A stretch of DNA of 64,000 bases from Deltaproteobacteria bacterium (lineage in GTDB: Bacteria; Myxococcota_A; UBA9160; SZUA-336), in contig JAJDAK010000018.1 of assembly GCA_029261895.1 (NCBI GenBank), positions 83,951 to 147,950 of the forward strand. Direction: 5' to 3'. The stretch's first letter is position 1; every line of letters begins with the position of its first letter. Of the stretch, positions 48,515-60,200 are shown in pieces. Under the pieces are notes generated by a model. The model was not told the origin of the DNA. It ran no database searches and saw only the letters and a program-made list of their open reading frames with translations. Made by a program: the position numbers and the translations under genes.

Positions 48515-48858
48515 GCGAGAAGTTCCGCGAGTTCCGTGAGTTCTTCGCGTAGGCCCTCGAGGCCGGCGGTGGAAACATCGGAGGACTCACCGCGCGCAAG
48601 CGCGTTCAAGCGCTTACGCGCACCTTCGATCGTGAAACGCTCTTTGTAGAGCAATTGCTTGATGCGAAGAATCGTTTCGATGTCTTTGCGTCGATACATG
48701 CGCTGTTTCGAGCGCGACTTCGGCGGTGCCATCACTTTGAATTCGGTTTCCCAAAAACGAAGTACGTAAGGCTTCACTTTCGTGAGCTTCGCGACTTCAC
48801 CAATCCGGTAGTACGTTTTCTCAGGAACCCGAGACATCTGGCGTTCGACTTCGTCCAA
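48511..48858 (-). CDS. MerR family transcriptional regulator
   Basis: TYYRIGEVAKLTKVKPYVLRFWETEF; downstream of ihfA as commonly seen. Confidence 0.88.
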   Translation of the reverse strand: MDEVERQMSRVPEKTYYRIGEVAKLTKVKPYVLRFWETEFKVMAPPKSRSKQRMYRRKDIETILRIKQLLYKERFTIEGARKRLNALARGESSDVSTAGLEGLREELTELAELLA

Positions 48859-48919
48859 GGCAAACCTCCCCCAATTCGGGGGGATTCTATCCCGTTCCTT
48901 CGAGGAAAACTAGAGGTCT

Positions 48920-49207
48920 CTATTCCGGATTATCCTCGTTAAGCGCGTTTTTAAGTACCAGGCTTGGCTTGAAAGTAAGCACACGCCGGGCTTCGAGTTG
49001 AATCTCCTCGCCCGTCTGAGGATTGCGCCCCTTGCGCGCGTTTTTCTCCCGCACGATGAAATTACCGAAACCGGAAAATTTAACCTTCTCTCCAGTCACT
49101 AGCGCGTCTTTGATCACATCAAAAACGGTTTCTACGAGTTCAGCGGACTCTTTCTTTGAAAAACCCACGCGCTCGTAGATCGTTTCGACGATTTCAGCCT
49201 TGGTCAT
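48920..49207 (-). CDS. ihfA: Integration host factor alpha
   Basis: MTKAEIVETIYERVGFSKKESAELVETVFDVIKDAL; pheST-ihfA gene order. Confidence 0.93.
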   Translation of the reverse strand: MTKAEIVETIYERVGFSKKESAELVETVFDVIKDALVTGEKVKFSGFGNFIVREKNARKGRNPQTGEEIQLEARRVLTFKPSLVLKNALNEDNPE

Positions 49208-49225
49208 GCTATTCCCTCCCACGAA

Positions 49226-51640
49226 TCAAGAACCGGACCGAAGTTCTCCATCAAACTTATGCGCCAACATGCTGACGATTCGATCCACCAGCTTGCTGAC
49301 TTCCGAGTCCTTCATCGTGCGGTCCACACGTTGAAAGACCATCCGCACCCCTAAGCTCACCTTGCCCTCGGGTACGCCTTTCCCTGCATATCGGTCAAAA
49401 ACCCCAACAGATACAAGCGCTGATCCCGCGGTCTTGCGGATGGCTTCAAGAAGCTCTCCCGCAGGACGGTCCTGACTCAGGATGACCGCAATATCACGAC
49501 TTGCCGCCGGCTGTCGCGACACAGCTTCGAACTTCGATGGCTTGGCGGAAATACGTTCCAACTGATGCAAACTTAAATCGATGAGCGCACAGGGCACATC
49601 GATCTCAAAATACGCGGCAACTTCAGGATGGAGTTCGCCCACCGTCCCGATCGTCTGACCGCCGGAGACCACAGAAACGGAGGCTCCTGGATGTAGAAAC
49701 GACTCCGCCGTTCCGGTCTTAAACACCGGCTCGCGATTCAGGTCGCGCAACAACACTTCGGCGATCCCTTTGGCGTCAAAGAAGAGATCTCGGCTATCCA
49801 CTTGCTCCCAAAGCGACGCGCGTTGGGGTCGTGTGATCAACGCGGTCACGCGCTGTTCTTCGCGCGGCAATGCATCCCCAGCCGTAGGCAGGAACACGTG
49901 CGCGACCTCAAAGAGCCTCACGTCAGCAACCTGGCGCGCGAAGTTTCCCTGGGCGGCGTGCAAGAGCGAGGGCACTAAAGTCGTGCGCATCTCCGCGTTT
50001 TCCTCGACGATCGGGTTTACGATACGAACGCTTTGACGGCGTGGATCATCGTCGGGCAATCGTATGGCATCCCAATCTTTCGATGAAATCCCCGGAAACG
50101 AGCGTGTTTCGTATAGACCGGAAGCCACAAGACTGTCCCGCACGCGATCCGCCATCGTATAAGACGTGGGTACCGCGGGACTATCGAGGCGCGCAGACGG
50201 AAGCGTCGTCGGCAGACGATCATAACCGTAGACCCGTGCGACTTCTTCCACGATATCGACCGGAATCGAAATATCACCCCGATAGCTCGGCACGCTACAG
50301 CTTAGTATTCCTCTCACTTCGTTGGCGTCGATATCGACACGCTCCAAGAGCGTAATCATTTCGGTGGCTGTTAGCTCCGTGCCAAGCATGCGATTGGCTT
50401 TCGCGACGGGAATCTCAACGCGATCGCAATGCGACACAGGGTCACCCCTGGCTTCAACGACACCCGTCGCAACCTCACCGCCTGCGAGCTCGGCCAAGAG
50501 GCGCGCGGCGCGGTCAGCAGCACGAACGACCCCTTCATGATCGACACCTCGTTCGAAACGGTATGAAGCTTCCGTGAAGAGTCCGAGGCGTCGCGCGGTC
50601 TTTCGAATACGCGTCGGCGCGAAGTGAGCACTCTCGAGCAGGATGTCGGTAGTCGATTCGCCCACCTCTGTGGCAGCCCCCCCCATGACACCCGCAATCG
50701 CAATGGCGCGCTTCGCGTCAGCAATGACGAGATCCCCCGCTTCGAGTTTTCGCTCGACGCCGTCGAGCGTTTCGATGGGCTCTCCCGGGGCAGCCGATCG
50801 CACTCGGATCACAGCGTCGGTCAGCATCGAAAGATCGAACGCGTGTAGGGGTTGGCCGAACTCCAGCAATACCAAGTTCGTAATGTCGACCACGATATTG
50901 ATCGAACGCATGCCGGCGGCTTCGACTTTTTCGACCAGCCATTCGGGCGATGGGCCGACCTTGACACCATGTACCACACGTCCCGCATACCGATGGCAGC
51001 CTGCGTTGTCCTCGATCTCGATTCGAATGAGATCCGCTGCCGCTGAACCGGACTCGCAGGGCTGAGTCGGCGGTAGTTTGATGGAACCGCCGAACTGCGC
51101 GCGCACTTCTCGTGCGACACCCAGCATCGATGCCCAGTCTCCGCGATTCGGCGTGATCTCGAGGTCCAAGACCACTTGCCCCGCAGAAACATACTCCGCA
51201 ATCGGCCGGCCTACTTGGGCCGCAGCGTCGAGCACCATGATTCCGTCGTGTTCATCACTGAGTCCCAGCTCGCTCGCGGAGCAGATCATGCCCATCGATG
51301 CGACACCGCGAATCTTGGACTTCTTAAGTTTCGTGCCATCAGGCAGGATCGTACCTGGTGTGGCGACCGCAACTTTCTGGCCCGCCGCAACGTTGGGTGC
51401 ACCGCAAACGATACTCAAAGGCTCATCGCCACCAAGATCGACCTTACAAACCGAAAGGCGATCCGCGTCCGGGTGTTGTTCGCGTTCCAGCACATGACCG
51501 ACACGAATTTCATCCAGGTCTGGACCGGTACGCGCAACGCCTTCGATTTCCAAGCCACCGAGGGTGAGACGCTCTTCCAATTCCACTTGGGAATCAGGCA
51601 ATGCGATGAACTCAGCCAGCCAACCCAAACCTACACGCAT
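49226..51640 (-). CDS. pheT: Phenylalanyl-tRNA synthetase beta subunit
   Basis: EMAP/tRNA-binding domain, B3/B4 and B5 domains; C-terminal ferredoxin-like domain. Confidence 0.96.
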   Translation of the reverse strand: MRVGLGWLAEFIALPDSQVELEERLTLGGLEIEGVARTGPDLDEIRVGHVLEREQHPDADRLSVCKVDLGGDEPLSIVCGAPNVAAGQKVAVATPGTILPDGTKLKKSKIRGVASMGMICSASELGLSDEHDGIMVLDAAAQVGRPIAEYVSAGQVVLDLEITPNRGDWASMLGVAREVRAQFGGSIKLPPTQPCESGSAAADLIRIEIEDNAGCHRYAGRVVHGVKVGPSPEWLVEKVEAAGMRSINIVVDITNLVLLEFGQPLHAFDLSMLTDAVIRVRSAAPGEPIETLDGVERKLEAGDLVIADAKRAIAIAGVMGGAATEVGESTTDILLESAHFAPTRIRKTARRLGLFTEASYRFERGVDHEGVVRAADRAARLLAELAGGEVATGVVEARGDPVSHCDRVEIPVAKANRMLGTELTATEMITLLERVDIDANEVRGILSCSVPSYRGDISIPVDIVEEVARVYGYDRLPTTLPSARLDSPAVPTSYTMADRVRDSLVASGLYETRSFPGISSKDWDAIRLPDDDPRRQSVRIVNPIVEENAEMRTTLVPSLLHAAQGNFARQVADVRLFEVAHVFLPTAGDALPREEQRVTALITRPQRASLWEQVDSRDLFFDAKGIAEVLLRDLNREPVFKTGTAESFLHPGASVSVVSGGQTIGTVGELHPEVAAYFEIDVPCALIDLSLHQLERISAKPSKFEAVSRQPAASRDIAVILSQDRPAGELLEAIRKTAGSALVSVGVFDRYAGKGVPEGKVSLGVRMVFQRVDRTMKDSEVSKLVDRIVSMLAHKFDGELRSGS

Positions 51641-52629
51641 CAGATTTGTTCCAACACGCGCATGTCGCCGTCAAAAAGCAGATGAATGTTAGGAACACCG
51701 AAGCGATCCATCGCGGCTCGATCGATCCCCATGCCAAACGCAAACCCTTGATAGCGTTCGGGATCGATACCGCAGTTCTCGAGGACCTTAGGATGGATCA
51801 TTCCGCAACCGCCCCATTCCAACCATCGATCGCCCCAACGAAAATCCATTTCTGCTGAAGGCTCTGTGAACGGGAAGTAATGCGCACGAAAGCGTAGTTC
51901 GACATCGGGCCCCATTAAATGGCGCGCGAAGCTGTAGAGAATGCCTTTCAGATCGCCAAACGTCGTTGACTCGTCAACGAGAAAGCCCTCAATCTGATGA
52001 AACATCGGCGAATGCGTCGCGTCGTAATCGTGGCGATAGACCCGACCCGGCGCGATGAATCGAAACGGCGGTTGGCGGCCCGTCATTGCGCGAATCTGCA
52101 CCGGCGAAGTATGCGTGCGCAGCACATGGCCACCCTCTACAAAGAACGTGTCCTGAAGATCGCGTGCGGGATGATCCGCGGGGATGTTCAACGCTTCGAA
52201 GCAGTGATACTCCGTTTCAACCTCGGGGCCTTCTTCGATCGAAAAACCAAGTCCGCGGAAGAACTGAGCCATCTCGCGTTCCAAACGCGTAACTGGATGC
52301 AGGCGACCCCGTGGCGGTAGCGCCGAAGGCAACGTCACATCGAGATCACGCGATGCGATCGCCTGGTCTTGAACCGCGCGCTCCAACGACCGTTTGCGCT
52401 CCGCGACCCATGCTTCTACCCGAGCTTTGCTCGCGTTGACGGCTTGTCCGAACACACCTCGCTCGGCATCCGGCAGTTCCCCAATCCGGCGCAGCTGCGC
52501 AGAAATCGAACCCTTACGACCCAAGAAGCTCGCGCGCACTTCCACTAGCTGCTGGGGCGAATTCGCCGCAGCAATCGCATCCCGCGCCTCCACTTCGAGG
52601 CTTTCGAGATCTGGGACGACGCCCGACAA
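51640..52629 (-). CDS. pheS: Phenylalanyl-tRNA synthetase alpha subunit
   Basis: HPVTRLEREMAQFFRGLGFSIEEGPEVE; THTSPVQIRAM; GFAFGMGIDRAAM. Confidence 0.96.
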   Translation of the reverse strand: MSGVVPDLESLEVEARDAIAAANSPQQLVEVRASFLGRKGSISAQLRRIGELPDAERGVFGQAVNASKARVEAWVAERKRSLERAVQDQAIASRDLDVTLPSALPPRGRLHPVTRLEREMAQFFRGLGFSIEEGPEVETEYHCFEALNIPADHPARDLQDTFFVEGGHVLRTHTSPVQIRAMTGRQPPFRFIAPGRVYRHDYDATHSPMFHQIEGFLVDESTTFGDLKGILYSFARHLMGPDVELRFRAHYFPFTEPSAEMDFRWGDRWLEWGGCGMIHPKVLENCGIDPERYQGFAFGMGIDRAAMDRFGVPNIHLLFDGDMRVLEQI

Positions 52630-52631
52630 AG

Positions 52632-52985
52632 TTATGCCGCTTGAGACTTCGCCAATTCCGCAAGCTCTGAAAAAGCCTGCGGATCGGAGACCGCGAGGTC
52701 TGCAAGAATCTTGCGATCGAGTTCAACGCCCGCGCGCTTCAAGCCGTTCCAGAACCGGCTGTAACTCAGTCCGTGCAGCCGCGCTGCCGCATTGATGCGC
52801 ACAATCCATAGACGGTGAAACTGGCGCTTCTTCTGACGACGATCTCGGTACGCGTAGGCAAGACTCTTTTCTAACGCCAGCTTCGCTGGGCGAATGAGCT
52901 TTCCTCGCGAACCTCGAAATCCGGATACGTCTTTTAGTAACCTTCGATGCCGCTTGGCCCGGGTTGCGCCTCGTTTGATTCTCAT
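52632..52985 (-). CDS. rplT: 50S ribosomal protein L20
   Basis: [18 protein letters not shown]...[33 protein letters not shown]. Confidence 0.97.
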   Translation of the reverse strand: MRIKRGATRAKRHRRLLKDVSGFRGSRGKLIRPAKLALEKSLAYAYRDRRQKKRQFHRLWIVRINAAARLHGLSYSRFWNGLKRAGVELDRKILADLAVSDPQAFSELAELAKSQAA

Positions 52986-53018
52986 GACGAGTTCCTTCTT
53001 CCGCGGACGATGACCGCG

Positions 53019-53216
53019 CTAGAGATAGGGGATCTGAGCATTGATATGCGCTTCGTCGGCTGGATGCACCAACGCGCCCCCGCGCAAGTTTCGCTTTCGC
53101 TTGCGCGACATCTTGGTCAGGATATGGCTTCGAAACGCACGCCCGCGCACGATCTTACCGGTTCCTGTTTTCTTGAATCGCTTGGCGGCACCCCGCCGTG
53201 TCTTAATCTTCGGCAC
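53019..53216 (-). CDS. rpmI: 50S ribosomal protein L35
   Basis: [46 protein letters not shown]. Confidence 0.97.
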   Translation of the reverse strand: MPKIKTRRGAAKRFKKTGTGKIVRGRAFRSHILTKMSRKRKRNLRGGALVHPADEAHINAQIPYL

Positions 53217-53886
53217 CTTCGGTCTCCTCGACGTCTGAATCCTCGTTTTTCGATTCTAAATCCGGTCTCGAGGCTGCCCTGGCAGCGGCTTCCGCCGCGG
53301 CAGCCTTCTTTTGTTCGTCTTTCAGGCGTTTGATCACTGCACGGTTCGGCGCCAATGTAAAACTCAGCGTGCGCCGTTCCATGATCGGCTCGCTTTCTTT
53401 TAACGCGACATCCCCGACAGACTCGGCAAGCTGCGCGAGTAACTGACGACCTACGGCCGCATGTACGATCTCACGTCCACGAAACATCACTGTGCATTTG
53501 ACCTTATCGCCCTCAAGCAAAAACTTGCGCGCGTTTCTCAATTTGAAATCTAGATCGTGGCCGTTGATATTAGGCCGCAGTTTGATTTCCTTTATCTGAC
53601 TATGGTGCTGCGCTTTCTTCGCAACGGCCGCTTTCTTCTGCTGCTCATATTTATAGCGACCATAGTCCATGATCTTGCAGACCGGCGGCTGTGCGCCTGG
53701 TGATATTTCAACCAGGTCATACCCGCTCCGCCCCGCGATATCACGAGCCACATCTGTTGCCATTACTCCGAGTTGCAGACCATCCTCGTTCACCACACGA
53801 ACTTCTGGAACGCGAATCGCCCGATTAACTCGGACCTTATCTTCCTCCGGCTTTAGTTCTCGCCAACGGCGTCTACGAAATCCCAC
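53203..53886 (-). CDS. infC: Translation initiation factor IF-3 with acidic/Ala-rich C-terminal tail
   Basis: [38 protein letters not shown]. Confidence 0.95.
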   Translation of the reverse strand: MGFRRRRWRELKPEEDKVRVNRAIRVPEVRVVNEDGLQLGVMATDVARDIAGRSGYDLVEISPGAQPPVCKIMDYGRYKYEQQKKAAVAKKAQHHSQIKEIKLRPNINGHDLDFKLRNARKFLLEGDKVKCTVMFRGREIVHAAVGRQLLAQLAESVGDVALKESEPIMERRTLSFTLAPNRAVIKRLKDEQKKAAAAEAAARAASRPDLESKNEDSDVEETEGAED

Positions 53887-55801
53887 GCGTACGAATAGCC
53901 TCCCCTAATTGCTTTATAAAATCCTCGACCGGATACGAATTCTGGCCCTTTCGGCCCCGCTCTCGCACCGCGACGGTCCCCTCGGTGACCTCTCGGTCTC
54001 CAATGGCTAACACAAAAGGAATCTTCTGCGTCTCCGCGCTGCGAACCCGGTACGAGAGTGTCTCATTTCTGGCGTCGAGTTCAGCCCGAATTCCGGCCGG
54101 TTGAAGAACTTCTTTTACCACCTTGGCCGCCGCCTCGGCATGGCGATCCGAGATAGGTAGCACCACCACCTGTACTGGAGCCAGCCAAACAGGCAATGCG
54201 CCGGCCGTATGCTCCAGATAAATGGCTATAAATCGCTCTAAGGAGCCGAGAATCGCCCGATGGATCATCGCGGGTTCGTGCTCCTCCCCATCGCGCCCGA
54301 TGTAGGCAAGCTCGAAGCGCCCCGGCATCGCCATATCGATCTGGACGGTCGAAAGCTGCCACGATCGTCCCAGCCCATCCTCGAAGTGAAATTCGATCTT
54401 GGGGCCGTAGAAGGCGCCTTCACCCGGAGCAATCCCGCAATCGAAACCCGCACGCTCGACCGCGACCTGGAGCATTTTCTCAGCCCGCTCCCAGGCTTCG
54501 GTCGCACCGATGAACTTCGCCGGCCGCGTCGCAACCTGAACCCGCACATCCGTCAGTCCGAGGTCTCGATACACCTCGGCCGTCATGGCCAGGATGCGAT
54601 CGACTTCCTCGTCCAGACGATCGGCTTCGCAAAAACAATGCGCGTCGTCCTGCGACATGGCGCGCACACGACTCATGCCATGAAGCGTGCCCGAGCGTTC
54701 GTTGCGATGCAGGCGAGAAAACTCGGCCAGGCGCAACGGCAGTTCGCGGTAGGAACGCTTGGTTGAACGGAAGAGCAGACAATGACCGGGACAGTTCATC
54801 GGTTTAATCCCGAACTCTTCATCATCGGCATCTTTAAAGAGGTACATGTCGTCTTTGAACATGTCGTAGTGGCCCGAGGTCTTATACAGCTCTGCAGAAA
54901 AAAGCTGGGGGCACATGACTTCCTCGTAGCCATACCGCGTGTAGAGACCGCGCATGTAGTCCGCGAGTGCGTTAAAAATCTGCAGACCCTTGGGCAGGTA
55001 GAACGGCGAGCCGGGTGACCATTCGTGAAACTGAAACAGACCCAACTCGGCACCGAGCTTACGATGGTCGCGCTTGCGTGCTTCCTCAAGCCGTTCCAGG
55101 TACGCGTTGAGCTCTTTCTTCGACGCAAAAGCCACGCCGTAGATCCGCTGCAACATCGGGTTCTTCTCGTCGGAACGCCAATACGAACCCGCGACCTCGG
55201 TCAATTGAATCGCACCCACCTGCCCAGTTCGCTGCACATGTGGTCCACGACAGACATCGACGAAGTCACCGTGCCGGTACAACGTAATCTCCACGTCATC
55301 GGGAAGATCATCGATGCGAGAGACCTTCAACGTTTGACCCATCGAAGCAAAGAGCTTCTTGGCTTCCGCTTTGGTGACGACTTCACGTTCAAACGGAAGA
55401 TCAGCGTCTGTAATTTTCTTGATCTCCGCTTGGATCTTCTCGAAATGATCCAGGTTGATGCGCTCTGGAATATCCAAGTCGTATTGAAACTTCTCGCTAT
55501 GATCGGTGCGACCGACATCAATCTGGGTTTCCGGCCAGAGGCGCTTCACCGCATCCGCCATGAGGTGCTCAGCCGAATGGCGAATCAATTCGCCGCCCTC
55601 CGGATCGCGCGCGGTAATCACGCGTACACCCCCGCTCTCATGCAGCGGCGCGCGCAGGTCGACCCACGTCCCGTTCAACTGAAACCCCAATGCGGCTTGC
55701 GCCAAGCGCGGCCCAATCCGCTCCGCCACTTCGAGCGGAGTGGTGCCGGCCGGAACATGGAGCTGGGTGCCGTCGGGCAACTCGAGCCGAAGCTCTGTCA
55801 C
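53873..55801 (-). CDS. thrS: Threonyl-tRNA synthetase
   Basis: TGS domain, KPMNCPGHCLLF, GTLHGMSRVRAMSQDDAH; GTG start. Confidence 0.97.
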   Translation of the reverse strand: MTELRLELPDGTQLHVPAGTTPLEVAERIGPRLAQAALGFQLNGTWVDLRAPLHESGGVRVITARDPEGGELIRHSAEHLMADAVKRLWPETQIDVGRTDHSEKFQYDLDIPERINLDHFEKIQAEIKKITDADLPFEREVVTKAEAKKLFASMGQTLKVSRIDDLPDDVEITLYRHGDFVDVCRGPHVQRTGQVGAIQLTEVAGSYWRSDEKNPMLQRIYGVAFASKKELNAYLERLEEARKRDHRKLGAELGLFQFHEWSPGSPFYLPKGLQIFNALADYMRGLYTRYGYEEVMCPQLFSAELYKTSGHYDMFKDDMYLFKDADDEEFGIKPMNCPGHCLLFRSTKRSYRELPLRLAEFSRLHRNERSGTLHGMSRVRAMSQDDAHCFCEADRLDEEVDRILAMTAEVYRDLGLTDVRVQVATRPAKFIGATEAWERAEKMLQVAVERAGFDCGIAPGEGAFYGPKIEFHFEDGLGRSWQLSTVQIDMAMPGRFELAYIGRDGEEHEPAMIHRAILGSLERFIAIYLEHTAGALPVWLAPVQVVVLPISDRHAEAAAKVVKEVLQPAGIRAELDARNETLSYRVRSAETQKIPFVLAIGDREVTEGTVAVRERGRKGQNSYPVEDFIKQLGEAIRTRGIS

Positions 55802-55884
55802 GGTCTGGAGTTCATGATTGACGAAATCTCTCTGGCTGCAGACTGCAGCCTCTCAGGTCGATCCGGCTTCGAGTAATAATCTCT

Positions 55885-55959
<75 letters not shown>

Positions 55960-55973
55960 CTAAACCGGCGAAT

Positions 55974-56002
55974 TTCATACCAATTTGGGTTTCCAGTGTC
56001 AA
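55974..56002 (-). promoter_or_regulatory. Sigma70-type promoter TTGACA-N17-TATGAA for tRNA-Val (and probably thrS operon)
   Basis: Consensus -35 at 55997-56002, -10 at 55974-55979, start about 8 nt before the tRNA. Confidence 0.7.
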
Positions 56003-56044
56003 TTTGGCATGCGCTTTTAAGGGTATGGGGGCAGTGGCGGACGA

Positions 56045-57223
56045 TTAGGGTTCGAGAGCGGGCGCGTTGGGCTCGGGCAAAACGGGGTCTGGCTCCACTC
56101 GCAATACAATCCCCTGATCGCTGATTCCCATCGATTCGAGGGAAAATCCTTCGTATGAGGCACCGGCCAGACGTTCCTGGAGCGCTCCCGCCGAGAGCGG
56201 CGCTGAGACCAAGAGCAGCGCCGAGAGCGACTGCAGCTCCACCACGTCGGCTCGTTCGGCGCCGAGCACGTTCTGGAGCGTACGTTGGACCTCCGACACC
56301 TGTCCCCAGCCCGTCACGTTGGCGAGCTGAAGCCGAATGGCTCGGTCCTCGTGCCCCAGCACCTGCCAATTGCGCTCGAGTTGAAAGACCAGGTTCTGGG
56401 CGAGCTGATCTTGGATCGCCTCGATCGCTCGCGCGAAAGCTTCGTCGGGATCCGCGTGATAGCCGGGCGCTTCGAGCTGGACCTTCGCGACCTCGGAACC
56501 ATCCCGCGCACGGCGCGCTCGCGCGACCAATTCCGCGGTACCCCCGCTGACCCGATCTGAGATCGCGGCCGGTCGCCAGTCCACCTGCAGTTCGATGCCG
56601 ATATCGGCGCCGATCCGCTGGGCCAATTCTATCGCGCCAAGCCCGTCCAGATTGGCCGGCTGCAGCGCGGGTTCAATCACCACGAACTCCGCCTGTTGAA
56701 AGCGCTGGCCAAGCAGGTTTTCCAGGCCCGCGAGCGAAGCCGCACCACCCGTCATGCCAGGCGCGCGCCGCAATTGGAATACCAACGAGGGCCGATCGCT
56801 GCGATCCTGTAGCAACTTGAGTTCACGCAACGCTTCGCGCACCTGCGCCGCATCCACAGTCACGGTGAGCTTGACCCGCACTTCGGATTTCTCTGGATCC
56901 TCGCGCGAACGATAGCGCCGCAACGGACCATCGACCCGATAGGTCAGAATAAAGCTCGACGCAGCTTCCTTGAAAAATTCTCGAATACGTTCTTCTTCTG
57001 CCAGAAAAACCGAAGGCGATAAAAAGGACCGTGCCACCCGCATGGACGCCGCCACCGTGGCGGAGTGAAACGCGAGGTCGCGCGCGCGGCCATCGTTTTC
57101 TGCATCGACCTCAGCGCGGCCCTCGACAGAAATATTTCGCGGTTCGATCGCAGCCGCTGCATCGGCAAACAGCAGGCCCAACGCCATCAGGGCAATCCCC
57201 ACGACTGAATTCAAGCGCGACAT
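56045..57223 (-). CDS. Secreted DUF2066-like hypothetical protein
   Basis: Signal peptide MSRLNSVVGIALMALGLLFADAAAA; domain assignment tentative. Confidence 0.5.
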   Translation of the reverse strand: MSRLNSVVGIALMALGLLFADAAAAIEPRNISVEGRAEVDAENDGRARDLAFHSATVAASMRVARSFLSPSVFLAEEERIREFFKEAASSFILTYRVDGPLRRYRSREDPEKSEVRVKLTVTVDAAQVREALRELKLLQDRSDRPSLVFQLRRAPGMTGGAASLAGLENLLGQRFQQAEFVVIEPALQPANLDGLGAIELAQRIGADIGIELQVDWRPAAISDRVSGGTAELVARARRARDGSEVAKVQLEAPGYHADPDEAFARAIEAIQDQLAQNLVFQLERNWQVLGHEDRAIRLQLANVTGWGQVSEVQRTLQNVLGAERADVVELQSLSALLLVSAPLSAGALQERLAGASYEGFSLESMGISDQGIVLRVEPDPVLPEPNAPALEP

Positions 57224-60200
57224 TCCGAGACTTTCCCTTCAAAGAGTGAATTGACTTGGCGGATCAGTTCCTCTCCCGCAGTCACACGATGCCGTTTCAG
57301 AGTCAACACCGCATCCACCCCGTTCTGCAGACGAAGCTCGAGCAGAACGGGCGTTGGACCTGGAACCAAGTCCAAAAGCTTGCGCAATGACTCCAATCTG
57401 GCTTCCGTCACGTCCTGCGCCGACACACGAATACGAAATTCCTTCAGGCAACGCGTCCAGCCGTCACTCAGGAGGTAGGCGTCTTTGACGATCATCTCCC
57501 GGCGCTCCGATTCTGCTTGCAGCGTGCCCTCAAGCAGCAAGGGCTCTTCCTGTCGCAGCAGCTCCGCATGCGCGTCAAAGGTCCGTGGAAAGAACACGAC
57601 TGCAATGTCCCCTACGGTATCCTCGAGTTCGGCACGTGCCATCAAGTCGCCCTTGCGTGTTTTCTGGGTCTTCAAGCCACGCAGCATGCCGCCGAGACGC
57701 ATATTCCGCCCACCGTATTCGGGAACCAACTTGTCCAAGGGGAATTCGGAAAACGTCTGCAAGGCAACGGCGTGGTCCTGCAGCGGATGTCCCGTCACGT
57801 AGAAGCCAAGAATTTCTTTCTCGGCCGCGAGGCAGTCGCTCTTGGGCCACTCCGGAATTTCAGAAAGTCGGGGTTCACTGCTCTTATCGCTCTCACCGAA
57901 GAGTGAACCTTGACCGACCGCACGATCCCGTTGAACCTGTTGCGCCCGGTCGAGCGCACGCGGCAGCGTATCGAAGAGTGACGCGCGCGTGGCTTTTAAC
58001 GAATCAAACGCACCGCAACGAATCAAACTCTCCATCACACGGCGGTTGACCCGGCGCAGATCGAGGCGTTCACAACAATCGAACAAGCTGAGGAAGGGTC
58101 CGTCGGCTTCCCGCGCCTCGATCAACGCTTCCACCGCGCCGCTACCCACGTTTTTGATCCCAGTAAGCCCAAAGCGGATGGCTTGCCCGTCGTCGGTCAC
58201 GGTAAAGTCAGCCTTACTTTCGTTTACGTCGCCACATTTGATCTCGATCCCACGCGACTTGGCATCCCTGATGTAGACCGCCAGCTTATCTGTCTCCCGC
58301 CATTCTGCCGTCATCGTCGCGGCATAGAACTCCGCCGTGTAATGGGCCTTGAGATAGGCGGTTTGATGCGTGAGCAAGGCATAAGCGGCTGAATGCGCTT
58401 TGCCAAAGCCATAGCCTGCAAACTGGTACATAAGATCGAAGATCTTCTCGGCTTTCGCGGCCGGGTGACCGTTCGCCGCCGCGCCTTCCATAAACCGCTG
58501 ACGCTGCTTATTCATTTCCGACGCGATTTTCTTGCCCATTGCGCGACGCAGAAGATCACCTTCACCGAGTGAAAAGGACGCGAGTCGGTTCGCGATCTGC
58601 AGCACTTGGTCTTGGTAGATGATGACGCCGTAGGTCTCGGCCAGAATCTCTTCGAGTTCAGGCAGTAGGTACTCCACCTTGGTACGACCGTGTCGCCGCT
58701 CAACAAAGTCGTCCACCATCCCCGACTGCAACGGGCCCGGTCGATACAACGCCACCAACGGAATAAGATCTCTGAACGAACGCGGCTGAATCTTCTCCAC
58801 GAGTTCGGTCATTCCGGTGGATTGACCCACCTGAAAAACGCCCTCCGTATCGCCATGAGAAAGCACCGTGTAGGTTTTTTCATCATCGAGCTGCGTGTCC
58901 TCGATGCGAAACTTCGGATCATGCGTCTCGTGTATCCGGCGTACGGTGTCGGAAATAATCGTGAGCGTACGCAGACCGAGAAGATCGAATTTGATCAGGC
59001 CGACTTTTTCTGCGAAGCGGTAGTCAAACTGTGTGACGATCTCCTTGCTCCGTGGATCGCGATAGAGAGGCACGGTTTGCAAGAGCGGTTTCGATGAAAT
59101 CACCACACCCGCAGCATGCTTGCCCGGATTTCGAATCTGCCCTTCGAGCGCACGCGCAAGTTCGAAGAGTTGCTCGAGGTTCTTGTCACTATCGACCAGC
59201 GTGCGCAATTCGCGCGACTGCTTCAGCGCTTCTTCAAGTTTAATTCCGAGCGTGTCTGGAATTAATTTCGCAACACGATCCACGTCGGCGAAGGGCATGC
59301 CAAGCACACGGCCTACATCGCGCACCGCCGCTTTGGCCTGCATGGTGCCGAAGGTTACGATCCCCGCGACATGCCGATCCTCGTCGGTTTCGCCGTTATA
59401 TTTATCCTCGACGTATCGAATGACTTCGCTTCGCCGATTCATACAAAAGTCGACGTCGATATCCGGCATCGACAAGCGCTCTGGGTTAAGAAAGCGCTCA
59501 AACGGAATCTTGTACTCCAAAGGATCGATGTCCACGATCTTAAGCACGTAGGCCACGAGGCTTCCAGCCGCGGAACCGCGCCCGGGACCCACCGGGATCT
59601 CGCGATCGCGGGCGAAACGAATGAAATCCCAAACGATGAGAAAGTACCCCGAGTAGCCATGACCGGAGATAATGTCCAGTTCGTAGCGAATACGTTTCTG
59701 GTACTCGTCCGCACCTTTCGGTAGCGGCGCATCGGCATCTACGCCGAGGCGATCGCGTAGACCCGCTGCAACGAGTTTGTCGAGATAACCCTCGACAGTA
59801 TTTCCTTCAGGAACCTGGAAATCCGGAAGCAGAAGTTTGCCCGTCTCGAGTTCAAAGTTGCAGCGTTCAGCAAGGTCCACGGTATTGGTGACGGCCTCGG
59901 GGTGATCGTGGAAAACCTCCAGCATTTCTTCCGCGGATTTAACGTAGAAACCTTCACCGTTGAAACGGAAACGCTTGGGGTCATCGAGCGTCTTACCGGT
60001 TTGGACGCAGAGCAACGCTTCATGCGCATGGCTATCGTGGCGGTGCAGATAGTGGCAGTCGTTGGTCGCGATCAGCGGCAGCTTCAGATCTTCGTGCATC
60101 TTCAGAAGTTCCTGATTCACGATCTCCTGCTCAGGGATGCCATGCCGCTGCAACTCCAGGTAATACCGATCATCGAAAATCCTGGAATACGCTTCGACGG

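Noticed and set aside
53821-53870. Search for an AUU/AUA start codon for infC
   Set aside because: GGAGGAAGATAAGG looks like an SD but the following ATA is out of frame; no in-frame AUU found, so ATG 53886 retained.
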